NCBI GenBank assembly: GCA_016291435.1
Contig: JAEEXH010000012.1
Location: forward strand, 1-47,493
Direction: 5' to 3'
Length of the DNA stretch: 47,493 nucleotides
Source of the DNA: Oscillospiraceae bacterium
GTDB lineage: Bacteria > Bacillota > Clostridia > Oscillospirales > Ruminococcaceae
Shown piece after piece: positions 41,041 to 47,493 of this stretch (position 1 is its first letter; the number at the start of each line of letters is the position of its first letter). Below the pieces are notes generated by a model. That model was not told the origin of the DNA, ran no database searches, and saw only the letters and a program-made list of their open reading frames with translations. Position numbers and translations under genes: made by a program.

Positions 41041-42453
41041 ATGAAAAAAATGACACTGACAGCAGCAGCGGTGATGCTCAGCGCACTGCTCGCATTCGCA
41101 ATGACCGGCTGCACAGGCTCGCAGACCGGGACGGATTCCGGCAGCACCGTGCAGATCACGGCTTCGCAGGAGGATGCCGGAACTGCATCGGAAAGCTCGG
41201 AGGCAGCAGCGGAATCTGTCGCTGAGGCGCAGCAGAGCAGCAAATCGGCAGAGGCATCCGCAGTTCGCTTCACCGGCAGCAGCAGCGGCATGATCGACAC
41301 GGCATCGCTCTTCACGGAGCGTGACCTCGCGCAGACCGCAGACCTCTCCGCCGCAGAAACAATCGCAGTTTCTGACGGTGAGACCGTCAGCATCACCGAA
41401 GCGGGTGTCTATGTGCTCACAGGCTCCGCGGCCGAATGCACCGTGCAGGTGGAAGCAGGCGATGAAGACAAGGTGCAGCTCGTGCTCAGCGGCGTCAGCA
41501 TCACGAACAGCAGCGCCCCTGCGATCTATGTGAAGAACGCAGACAAGGTGTTCGTCACATTGGCAGCGGACACTGAGAATACCCTCAGCGTCACCGGACA
41601 GTTCACCGCAGACGGCGACACCAACACCGACGCCGTGATCTTCTCGAAGGATGATCTCGTGCTGAACGGCAGCGGCACACTCAGCATCATGAGTGCATAC
41701 GGCAACGGCATCTCTTCGCATGACGATCTTAAGGTCATCGGCGGCACATATACAATTCAGGCGGCAGAGGACGCAGTCGAAGCGAATGATCTGATCGCGG
41801 TCTGCGGCGGCAGCTTCACTGTCACAGCCGGCAAGGACGCTTTCCACTGTGAAAACGATTCCGCTGAGGGCAGTATCTATATCGCAGACGGCACCTTCAC
41901 CGTGCAGGCCTCCGATGACGGTATGCAGGCGACCGATGTGCTCCAGATCGACGGCGGCACTTTCAATATTACTGCATCCGAAGGCATGGAAGCAACCTAT
42001 GTGCAGCTCAACGGCGGAAGCATCACGATTTCCGCGACGGATGACGGCATCAATGCAGCGCAGAAGTCTGCGGCGGTCGATATGATGATCGAGGTCAACG
42101 GCGGCGAGATCAGTGTGACAATGAGCTCCGGCGATGTGGATGCCTTCGATTCCAACGGCGGCATTACAGTCAATGACGGCACGATCAATATTACGATGGC
42201 AGTACAGGGCATGGCAGAAGCCTTCGATATCGACGGTACAGCTTCCCTGAACGGCGGCAGCGTCTATGTCAACGGCGAGCAGATCACCGAGATCACCTCC
42301 TCGATGATGGGCGGCGGCATGATGGGCGGCGGCATGATGGGCGGCTTCGGCGGCGGTATGCGCGGCGGAATATCCGGCGGCACAGACGGCAGTGAGAGCG
42401 GATACTCCGGCGGCAGAGGCGGCTTCAGCTTCGGAAACGGCAGAGCATTCTGA
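41041..42453 (+). CDS. Lipoprotein of the carbohydrate-binding Cthe_2159 type
   Basis: The 470-residue protein begins with a lipoprotein signal (AMTGC with Cys24) and a Ser/Ala-rich linker. It continues with a repetitive beta-helix domain like that of Cthe_2159 from Clostridium thermocellum: ITEAGVYVLTGSA, SNTS-like turns, DDLVLNGSGTLSI, ISSHDDLKVIGGTY, VEANDLIAVCGGSF and DGINAAQKS. That protein is reported to bind acidic polysaccharide such as polygalacturonate and calcium. The tail is unusual: three MMGGG units followed by Gly-rich sequence. The ribosome site is AAAGGAA. I see only a weak promoter (TATGAT near 40960). Confidence 0.87.
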   Translation: MKKMTLTAAAVMLSALLAFAMTGCTGSQTGTDSGSTVQITASQEDAGTASESSEAAAESVAEAQQSSKSAEASAVRFTGSSSGMIDTASLFTERDLAQTADLSAAETIAVSDGETVSITEAGVYVLTGSAAECTVQVEAGDEDKVQLVLSGVSITNSSAPAIYVKNADKVFVTLAADTENTLSVTGQFTADGDTNTDAVIFSKDDLVLNGSGTLSIMSAYGNGISSHDDLKVIGGTYTIQAAEDAVEANDLIAVCGGSFTVTAGKDAFHCENDSAEGSIYIADGTFTVQASDDGMQATDVLQIDGGTFNITASEGMEATYVQLNGGSITISATDDGINAAQKSAAVDMMIEVNGGEISVTMSSGDVDAFDSNGGITVNDGTINITMAVQGMAEAFDIDGTASLNGGSVYVNGEQITEITSSMMGGGMMGGGMMGGFGGGMRGGISGGTDGSESGYSGGRGGFSFGNGRAF

Positions 42454-42507
42454 GCAGCGTTTCTCCTTCATTGCAAACAGTCAGGCGCTTGATTTTCATT
42501 CCCATAC

Positions 42508-42547
42508 AAAGCATCCCCGGTACAAATCAGAGTACCGGGGATGCTTT
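42508..42547. terminator. Bidirectional terminator between the lipoprotein gene and ispF
   Basis: A perfect 16-base stem (42508-42523 with 42532-42547) has an eight-base loop. The right side ends in CTTTT and the left reads AAAG, so it serves both convergent transcripts. Confidence 0.9.
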
Positions 42548-42555
42548 TCGTATGC

Positions 42556-43083
42556 TTACAGCGGGATGACCTTGCCGACAGGTCTGCGGTTCAGCGGGGA
42601 GGGGATGCGCTCCAGCAGTACAACGGCATGTGCCGCGATGCCGCGCTCCTCACCGGTAAAGCCGAGCTTCTCCTCAGTCGTCGCCTTGACGCTGATCTGA
42701 TCGAGGTCACAGCCGATCACCGTGCAGAGATTTTTGCGCATCTGCACGATATGCGGCGCGAGCTTCGGCTTCTGCGCCAGAATTGTCGCATCGAGATTTG
42801 CGAGCTTCCAGCCCTTTGTCTGGATCAGCGCGTTGACATGCCGCAGGAGCTGCATGCTGTCTGCCCCCGAAAAGCGTTCGTCAGTATCCGGGAAATGCTG
42901 TCCGATGTCGCCGAGCGCCAGTGCGCCGAGCATCGCATCCATGACCGCATGCGTCAGCACATCCGCATCGGAATGTCCGAGCAGCCCCATTGTGTGCGGA
43001 ATATCGACACCGCCGATGATGAGCTTTCTGCCTTCTGTCAGCCTGTGGACGTCATAGCCGTGCCCGATCCTGAGATCTGCCAT
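42556..43083 (-). CDS. ispF: 2-C-methyl-D-erythritol 2,4-cyclodiphosphate synthase
   Basis: The 175-residue protein has the zinc site GHGYDVHRL near 7-15, [30 protein letters not shown] and [13 protein letters not shown], all characteristic of IspF. It cyclises the intermediate of the non-mevalonate isoprenoid pathway. It starts one base after the ispD stop, so the two genes are coupled. The C-terminus is slightly longer than usual. Confidence 0.97.
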   Translation of the reverse strand: MADLRIGHGYDVHRLTEGRKLIIGGVDIPHTMGLLGHSDADVLTHAVMDAMLGALALGDIGQHFPDTDERFSGADSMQLLRHVNALIQTKGWKLANLDATILAQKPKLAPHIVQMRKNLCTVIGCDLDQISVKATTEEKLGFTGEERGIAAHAVVLLERIPSPLNRRPVGKVIPL

Positions 43084-43084
43084 A

Positions 43085-43792
43085 TCAGTTTCCTCCGTTC
43101 ATCGCCCGCAGCAGTGCTTCGGCAACTGCAAAATCCTCGGGCGTTGTCAGCTTGATGTTGGAATAATCGCCGCGTGTCATCGTGACGCTTCTGCCGAGCG
43201 CCTCAACCAGCTGGCAGTCGTCGGTGTAATCCTTGCCGTCACGGTCGGCTTTTTGCAGCGCATCGGCATAGATCTGCCGCGAGAAGACCTGCGGCGTCTG
43301 CGTCAGCCAGAGCGTCTCGCGGGGCGGCGTGCCGGTGATGATGCCTTCCGGTGAAACAGTCTTGATGGTATCCTTCACGGGAGCGCCGAGCGTGGCAGCG
43401 CCGGTTTCGCGGGCTGCTGCAATGACCTGCTCAATATCTGCGGGACGGATGAGCGGGCGTGCGCCGTCGTGAATCGCGACATATTCCGCATCGCCTGTGA
43501 TCGCAAGAAACCCGTTTCTGACGCTCTGCTGTCTGGTCGCGCCGCCGGGGATAACCGTGACCGGGCGCGTGAGCTCCGCCCCGATTTCCGCGATGGCTTC
43601 CCGGAATTCTGCCTGATCCTGTTCTCTGCATATAACAAGGAGCTCCGCAATGCTTTCGCATCGGCAAAAGCTGCGGAGCACCTGATGAAGTACAGTCGTA
43701 TCGCAGAGCGGATGCAGGATCTTATGTATGCCGCCCATTCTGGTCGCATTTCCGGCGCAGACCAGAATCGCGGCTGTATCCGCCTTCTTCAT
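43085..43792 (-). CDS. ispD: 2-C-methyl-D-erythritol 4-phosphate cytidylyltransferase
   Basis: The 235-residue protein has the cytidylyltransferase landmarks: [13 protein letters not shown] with the nucleotide-binding loop near 10-22 (Asn replaces the more usual Ser/Gly at one point), [31 protein letters not shown] and [13 protein letters not shown]. It adds CMP to methylerythritol phosphate. It follows the zinc-ribbon gene by six bases and is followed by ispF. Confidence 0.96.
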   Translation of the reverse strand: MKKADTAAILVCAGNATRMGGIHKILHPLCDTTVLHQVLRSFCRCESIAELLVICREQDQAEFREAIAEIGAELTRPVTVIPGGATRQQSVRNGFLAITGDAEYVAIHDGARPLIRPADIEQVIAAARETGAATLGAPVKDTIKTVSPEGIITGTPPRETLWLTQTPQVFSRQIYADALQKADRDGKDYTDDCQLVEALGRSVTMTRGDYSNIKLTTPEDFAVAEALLRAMNGGN

Positions 43793-43798
43793 GTGCGA

Positions 43799-44404
43799 TC
43801 AGTCGATGCCGGGAGCCTTCGTGCCGCAGACGCCGCAGAAGAGATCGTTCGGCTGGAGTGCATTGCCGCACTTCGGGCAGACATTCTGCACCGGAGCGGT
43901 CGGCTGCGCCGGAGCTTCCGGCTGCGGGGGCTGTGCAGGTGCAGTCGGCTGACCGCAGACTGCGCAGAAAGCAGCGTCGTCTGCGAGGGCTGCGCCGCAT
44001 GCAGCGCAGTTTCTTGCCGCAGGCTGAACGGCCTCCGGCTCAGAGACAGGCACCGGCTCGCCGCAGTAGGGGCAGAATCTTGCGTCCGTTGCAAAGCCCT
44101 TGCCGCAGTTCTTGCAGGTGAGGCTGCCGGTCAGAAGCTCAAGCTCCTTCTGCAAATCGGAGATCTCTGTCTGGAGCGCAGTGATCTCTGCGAAAATATC
44201 CGTGTATTCTGCGGGCGGATTCTGTGCGTTCTCGCCGTAGAAGCGCTCACCGATCTCACGGAAGCGAGCGCGGAGCTCGTTCTCGGCAGAAGCGATGTCC
44301 TTGCGGACACGGTTTTTATCTGCGAGCACCTTTGCGCCGTCGGATGCCTGTTTGACTGTCTTGGAAACAGAAGCCGTGATCTTATCAAAAAATTCGATAG
44401 CCAT
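43799..44404 (-). CDS. Coiled-coil protein with zinc-ribbon motifs
   Basis: The 201-residue protein has a helical N-terminal half (residues 1-95, heptad-like, with EITALQTEISDLQKELELL), then three CxxC pairs of zinc-ribbon type: CKNCGKGFATDARFCPYCG, CAACGAALADDAAFCAVCG and CPKCGNALQPNDLFCGVCG, separated by Pro/Ala-rich linkers. Such proteins are common in Ruminococcus-like genomes; the function is unknown, with protein or nucleic-acid binding likely. It leads the ispD-ispF operon. Confidence 0.85.
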   Translation of the reverse strand: MAIEFFDKITASVSKTVKQASDGAKVLADKNRVRKDIASAENELRARFREIGERFYGENAQNPPAEYTDIFAEITALQTEISDLQKELELLTGSLTCKNCGKGFATDARFCPYCGEPVPVSEPEAVQPAARNCAACGAALADDAAFCAVCGQPTAPAQPPQPEAPAQPTAPVQNVCPKCGNALQPNDLFCGVCGTKAPGID

Positions 44405-44462
44405 TAGATGAAATCCTCCTTGTTCTCTGCATCGTTTGCTCCGATCAGGGAGCTACACGGCT

Positions 44463-44492
44463 ATTATAGCACAACCGGGCGCGGTTTGTCAA
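44463..44492 (-). promoter_or_regulatory. Promoter of the zinc-ribbon/ispD/ispF operon
   Basis: TTGACA (44487-44492) and TATAAT (44463-44468) are 18 bases apart on the minus strand. Confidence 0.85.
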
Positions 44493-44623
44493 CATTTTCA
44501 TGTGAACGGCTGCGAAAAAAGCGCTGAATTCGGAAAAAACCGATACAAATACGCATTTTTCATGCCTATAATACAGCTAGTATAATTAAAGTCAAGAAAA
44601 TTTGCAAAAATTCGCAATATCCA

Positions 44624-44652
44624 TTGACATTTTAATGAAAATGTGCTATGAT
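44624..44652 (+). promoter_or_regulatory. Promoter of hpt
   Basis: TTGACA (44624-44629) and TATGAT (44647-44652) are 17 bases apart, about 55 bases before the gene. Confidence 0.85.
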
Positions 44653-44706
44653 GATGTAGGAAACTAAGGGCGGAATCTAAATATCAATTACTGAGAGGAA
44701 TATTTT

Positions 44707-45261
44707 ATGGCGAATACATTTACCGTATTGAAAACCGACGCAGAAATCTGCACGCGCATCCAGGAGCTTGCAGCCGAGATCTCTGCGAAGTATCAGTATG
44801 TCACCGAGGAGAACCCGCTGCTTGTGCTCTGCACACTCCGTGGGGCTGTGTTCTTTGCCGCGGATCTCATCCGTGCGCTGACCGTTCCCGCGGAAATCGA
44901 CTTCATCAAGGTGCATTCCTATGTCGGCACGCGCCCTATGGGCTCTCCGATCTTCGATCTCGGCGAGCATATTGCGGTCAAAGACCGGCATGTGCTGGTC
45001 GTTGAGGATATCGTTGACACCGGGCAGACGATGGCGACCGTCATGCAGAATTTTGCAGACAAGGGCGCAGAGAGCATTCAGATCTGCACGATGCTTGACA
45101 AGCCCTCGCGCCGTCTGGAGACCTGCAAGAACGTCGTCCCGGCGTTCATCGGCTTCACGATCCCCGATCTGTTCGTGGTCGGCTGGGGTCTCGATTATAA
45201 CGATAAATACCGCCTGCTGCCGGATATTATGGAGTATCACCCGGATTCCGAAGAAAGCTGA
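44707..45261 (+). CDS. hpt: Hypoxanthine phosphoribosyltransferase
   Basis: The 184-residue protein has the purine phosphoribosyltransferase pattern: LCTLRGAVFFAADLIRAL (pyrophosphate loop), IKVHSYVG (flexible loop), VLVVEDIVDTGQTM (the PRPP-binding acidic pair), and FVVGWGLDYNDKYR near the end (base recognition). It salvages hypoxanthine and guanine to IMP and GMP. The ribosome site is GAGAGGAA. It is probably a single-gene unit or is read through into the CAP protein gene 61 bases downstream. Confidence 0.96.
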   Translation: MANTFTVLKTDAEICTRIQELAAEISAKYQYVTEENPLLVLCTLRGAVFFAADLIRALTVPAEIDFIKVHSYVGTRPMGSPIFDLGEHIAVKDRHVLVVEDIVDTGQTMATVMQNFADKGAESIQICTMLDKPSRRLETCKNVVPAFIGFTIPDLFVVGWGLDYNDKYRLLPDIMEYHPDSEES

Positions 45262-45322
45262 ATACAGAAACAGAAACCGGCCTGCACCCTGAGGCAGACC
45301 GCTCAGTGAAAGGGGTGCCGTT

Positions 45323-46645
45323 ATGAAATACCTGACAAAAATCAAGTCGGCTTGGTTCCGATCATTCTATGTGTCCCTGCTCAGCATACTGGGCTTTGCC
45401 GTGCTGGTCATCGCATGCAGCATGATGGTGAAATATGCGTTTTCTGAGGAGAGCGACGGCGCAAGACGCACCCTTGCCGGCGATGCGGATGTTGACAAGG
45501 AGGTCATGCTTGCGGATGCCGTTCTCATGGCGCGTGCCAGTGCGGGACGGGCAGAGCTGACAGTCGTCGGGAAGCTGAATGCTGACATAGACCTGAACGG
45601 CACGGTTGATTCGCATGATCTTAGCCGTCTGCTGATGTATCTTGCCGATCCGAGTCTGGATCTGGATCCGACGGCGCATACAACTGATACCACCGCAACT
45701 GTGACCACCACCACAACAACCGCCGTCACAACAACAACTCTGACAACAACTTCAACTTCCGCATCAACAACGACTACAACCACTGCAACGACCACGACGA
45801 CCACGACGACCACAACCACAACGACCACCACGACTACCACGACCGCAACCGAGGCGACCGTTACAACAACAACCGCGTCTTCTGCGCAGGGCGAGGGAGA
45901 GCTTCTCATTGTGGAAGACCGCACCATGCCGCTCGGCCTCGGAAGCGGCAACCTGATTGCAAAGCTCGGTTCTCCGACGGAGGAGATCGTCGCGGGCTAT
46001 GAGAACTGCGATATGAAGTTCTTTGTCTATAATCAGAATCCCGCTGAGCTCTATGTCGCGATCGTTGCAAACGACACCGCTGTCGGCTATTATGCGATCG
46101 GCGAGCATTATCAGGCGCCTTCCGATTACAAGGTGACAGAGTATGTTGACAAGTATTCCCACGGCAGCGGCAAGGTCTTTGCCGTGCTGGCGCTGAAGCA
46201 GGGGTATTCGATCAGCACGCTCAAGCTCTGCAACAGGAATGAGCTCGGCGTTATGGAAAAGCTCAACTGGTACGGCGTCAACGCACTCCGCGCAATGAAC
46301 GGCAGATCCGCACTGAACTGGAACCCGACGCTTGCGCAGGTCGCAAGGGCACATAGCCAGGAGATGGCAGACAACGGCTATTTCGGACACACGGGTCTCG
46401 ACGGCTCCGACCCGAAGTCACGCATCGCGGCTTCCGGCGTGAATACCAACGCCCGCGGTGAGAATGTGGACTGCGGCTATACCGATCCCTTCACAGCACT
46501 GTACGGCTGGTACATCTCCGAGCAGGGTCACCGCGATAACATGCTTGCAGAGATGTATACGGATGTGGGTGTCGGCTTTGCTTATAATGACAGCTCTGTA
46601 TACAAGTTTTACGGCACACAGGATTATGCAAGCGTAGTTCAATGA
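45323..46645 (+). CDS. Membrane-anchored CAP-domain protein with N-terminal dockerin and poly-Thr linker
   Basis: The 440-residue protein has an N-terminal membrane helix (FYVSLLSILGFAVLVIACSM near 15-34). A dockerin-like pair of calcium loops follows (GDADVDKEVMLADAVLM, degenerate; NADIDLNGTVDSHDLSRLL, canonical). A Thr-rich linker of about 75 residues is next, then a CAP-associated domain, and a C-terminal SCP/CAP domain (LNWNPTLAQVARAHSQEMAD; YFGHTGLDG; ARGENVDCGY; EQGHRDNMLAEMY). Bacterial CAP proteins of the YkwD kind are secreted; the catalytic role is unclear. A dockerin next to the membrane anchor is an unusual order. The ribosome site is AAAGGGG. Confidence 0.9.
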   Translation: MKYLTKIKSAWFRSFYVSLLSILGFAVLVIACSMMVKYAFSEESDGARRTLAGDADVDKEVMLADAVLMARASAGRAELTVVGKLNADIDLNGTVDSHDLSRLLMYLADPSLDLDPTAHTTDTTATVTTTTTTAVTTTTLTTTSTSASTTTTTTATTTTTTTTTTTTTTTTTTTATEATVTTTTASSAQGEGELLIVEDRTMPLGLGSGNLIAKLGSPTEEIVAGYENCDMKFFVYNQNPAELYVAIVANDTAVGYYAIGEHYQAPSDYKVTEYVDKYSHGSGKVFAVLALKQGYSISTLKLCNRNELGVMEKLNWYGVNALRAMNGRSALNWNPTLAQVARAHSQEMADNGYFGHTGLDGSDPKSRIAASGVNTNARGENVDCGYTDPFTALYGWYISEQGHRDNMLAEMYTDVGVGFAYNDSSVYKFYGTQDYASVVQ

Positions 46646-46710
46646 ATAATATGCAAGTATAATGAATAATATTCATGAATATTCATGATTTATGCAGAAA
46701 TATGCAGGTT
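46641..46710 (+). promoter_or_regulatory. Array of ArgR-like boxes upstream of argG
   Basis: Six ten-base blocks repeat in phase: AATGAATAAT at 46641 and 46661, ATTCATGAAT at 46671, ATTCATGATT at 46681, TATGCAGAAA at 46691 and TATGCAGGTT at 46701. TGAAT/ATTCA pairs are the core of arginine-repressor boxes. The array ends just before the argG -35, so regulation by ArgR is likely, though the spacings differ from the classical box. Confidence 0.6.
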
Positions 46711-46714
46711 TTGC

Positions 46715-46742
46715 TTGACAAATTCCGGTTTCGTGGTATAAT
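46715..46742 (+). promoter_or_regulatory. Promoter of argG
   Basis: TTGACA (46715-46720) and TATAAT (46737-46742) are 16 bases apart, about 55 bases before the start codon. Confidence 0.82.
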
Positions 46743-46797
46743 GAAACAGTAACAAAAACACATGCGGCACGGCGCCGCGGAAAGGAAATTGCACATC

Positions 46798-47493
46798 ATG
46801 GCTGAAAAGAAGATTCCGAAGAAAATCGTACTCGCTTATTCCGGCGGTCTCGATACCTCAATCATCATCCCGTGGCTCAAGGAGACCTATCCGGGCTGCG
46901 AGGTGATCGCAGTGTCCGGCGACGTCGGACAGGGCACCGAGCTCGACGGGCTTGAGGAGAAGGCAATCAAGACCGGCGCTTCCAAGCTCTACATCGAAGA
47001 CCTCACCGATGAGTTCATCGACGATTATGTGTTCCCGACCGTCAAGGCGGGCGCTGTCTACGAGGGCAAGTATCTGCTCGGCACCTCCTTCGCAAGACCG
47101 ATCATCGCAAAGCGCATCGCAGAGATCGCAATGAGGGAAGGCGCTGACGCCATCTGCCACGGCTGCACCGGCAAGGGCAACGATCAGGTGCGTTTCGAGC
47201 TGACCATCAAGGCGTTCTGCCCGGATATGCAGATCATCGCACCGTGGAGAATCTGGAATATCAAGTCCCGTGACGAGGAGATCGACTACGCAGAGGCACA
47301 TCAGATCCCGCTGAAGATTTCCCGCGAGACCAACTACTCGAAGGACAAGAACCTCTGGCATCTCTCTCACGAGGGACTTGATCTTGAAGATCCTTCATGC
47401 GAGCCTCAGTACGAGAAGGAAGGCTTCCTCGAGATGGGCGTTTCACCGCTCAAGGCTCCCGATGAGCCCACATACATTGAACTCGGCTTTGAG
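46798..47493 (+). CDS. argG: Argininosuccinate synthase (3' end cut by window edge)
   Basis: The visible 232 residues are the N-terminal part of Arg[19 protein letters not shown] near 10-27 is the ATP pyrophosphatase loop. [30 protein letters not shown] (the citrulline/aspartate site) and [17 protein letters not shown] follow. It joins citrulline and aspartate in arginine synthesis. The start at 46798 has AAAGGAAA upstream. Arginine-repressor-like boxes precede the promoter. The remaining part and the usual partner argH would lie beyond the window. Confidence 0.97.
   Translation, partial: MAEKKIPKKIVLAYSGGLDTSIIIPWLKETYPGCEVIAVSGDVGQGTELDGLEEKAIKTGASKLYIEDLTDEFIDDYVFPTVKAGAVYEGKYLLGTSFARPIIAKRIAEIAMREGADAICHGCTGKGNDQVRFELTIKAFCPDMQIIAPWRIWNIKSRDEEIDYAEAHQIPLKISRETNYSKDKNLWHLSHEGLDLEDPSCEPQYEKEGFLEMGVSPLKAPDEPTYIELGFE

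Larger units (their letters stand above)
44405..44706. other. Divergent AT-rich intergenic region
   Basis: This 302-base gap holds the leftward promoter of the zinc-ribbon operon and the rightward promoter of hpt, listed separately. Between them (44530-44620) lies AT-rich sequence with TATAAT at 44567-44572 and 44580-44585 but no matching -35. I see no gene or stable hairpin. Confidence 0.6.

Noticed and set aside
45367..45951. A minus-strand frame made largely of Val repeats
   Set aside because: It is the complement of the Thr-rich linker of the CAP protein (ACN codons read as NGT), not a gene.

Overview
The window looks like a chromosomal segment of a gut or rumen Ruminococcus-type Firmicute (Oscillospiraceae). 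I infer this from dockerin modules on surface proteins, Thr-rich linkers, a SCIFF peptide with its radical SAM maturase, SpoVS, consensus TTGACA-N17-TATAAT promoters with AGGAGG ribosome sites, and a moderately GC-rich coding style. There is no phage, insertion sequence or CRISPR array. It is cut at both ends: apbE on the left and argG on the right are partial.

Left part (1-13160). A leftward operon encodes a secreted Tp47-like protein with a sorting-like tail, a haem-type membrane protein with a C-terminal FMN-binding domain, and the flavin transferase ApbE: an extracytosolic electron-transfer module. A sortase remnant without its membrane anchor lies beside it. Next come a secreted ricin-type lectin protein, a large double-HTH regulator, and a divergent 1693-residue leucine-rich-repeat protein ending in a dockerin.

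Middle left (13200-25000). A TetR regulator with two operator palindromes precedes an aldo-keto reductase broken by one frameshift and three TAA codons, then a flavodoxin. A possible small RNA follows. Then come a three-gene ABC exporter, tRNA-Leu(UAG), an Orn/Lys/Arg decarboxylase, the SCIFF locus (scfA, a hydrolase, scfB), a GtrA protein, and an ECF sigma factor overlapping a membrane protein with an extracellular dockerin.

Middle right (25000-36650). A repeat element is followed by a phosphoesterase, an MscS channel and a membrane protein. A long leftward operon then runs from an FMN riboswitch through ribD, ribE, a glycosyltransferase, ribBA, ribH, a HAD phosphatase, a SUKH protein and a GNAT acetyltransferase to a terminator before a P-type cation ATPase.

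Right part (36650-47493). Xer recombinase, a membrane protein, YmdB and SpoVS are followed by an AraC-GGDEF fusion, a second GtrA protein, a Cthe_2159-like lipoprotein, ispF/ispD with a zinc-ribbon protein, hpt, a membrane-anchored dockerin/CAP protein, and argG preceded by a helically phased array of ArgR-like boxes.

Two themes recur. One is flavin: riboflavin synthesis, ApbE flavinylation, an FMN-binding membrane protein and a flavodoxin. The other is the cell surface: three dockerin proteins with no cellulase nearby, the Tp47-like protein and the sortase remnant.
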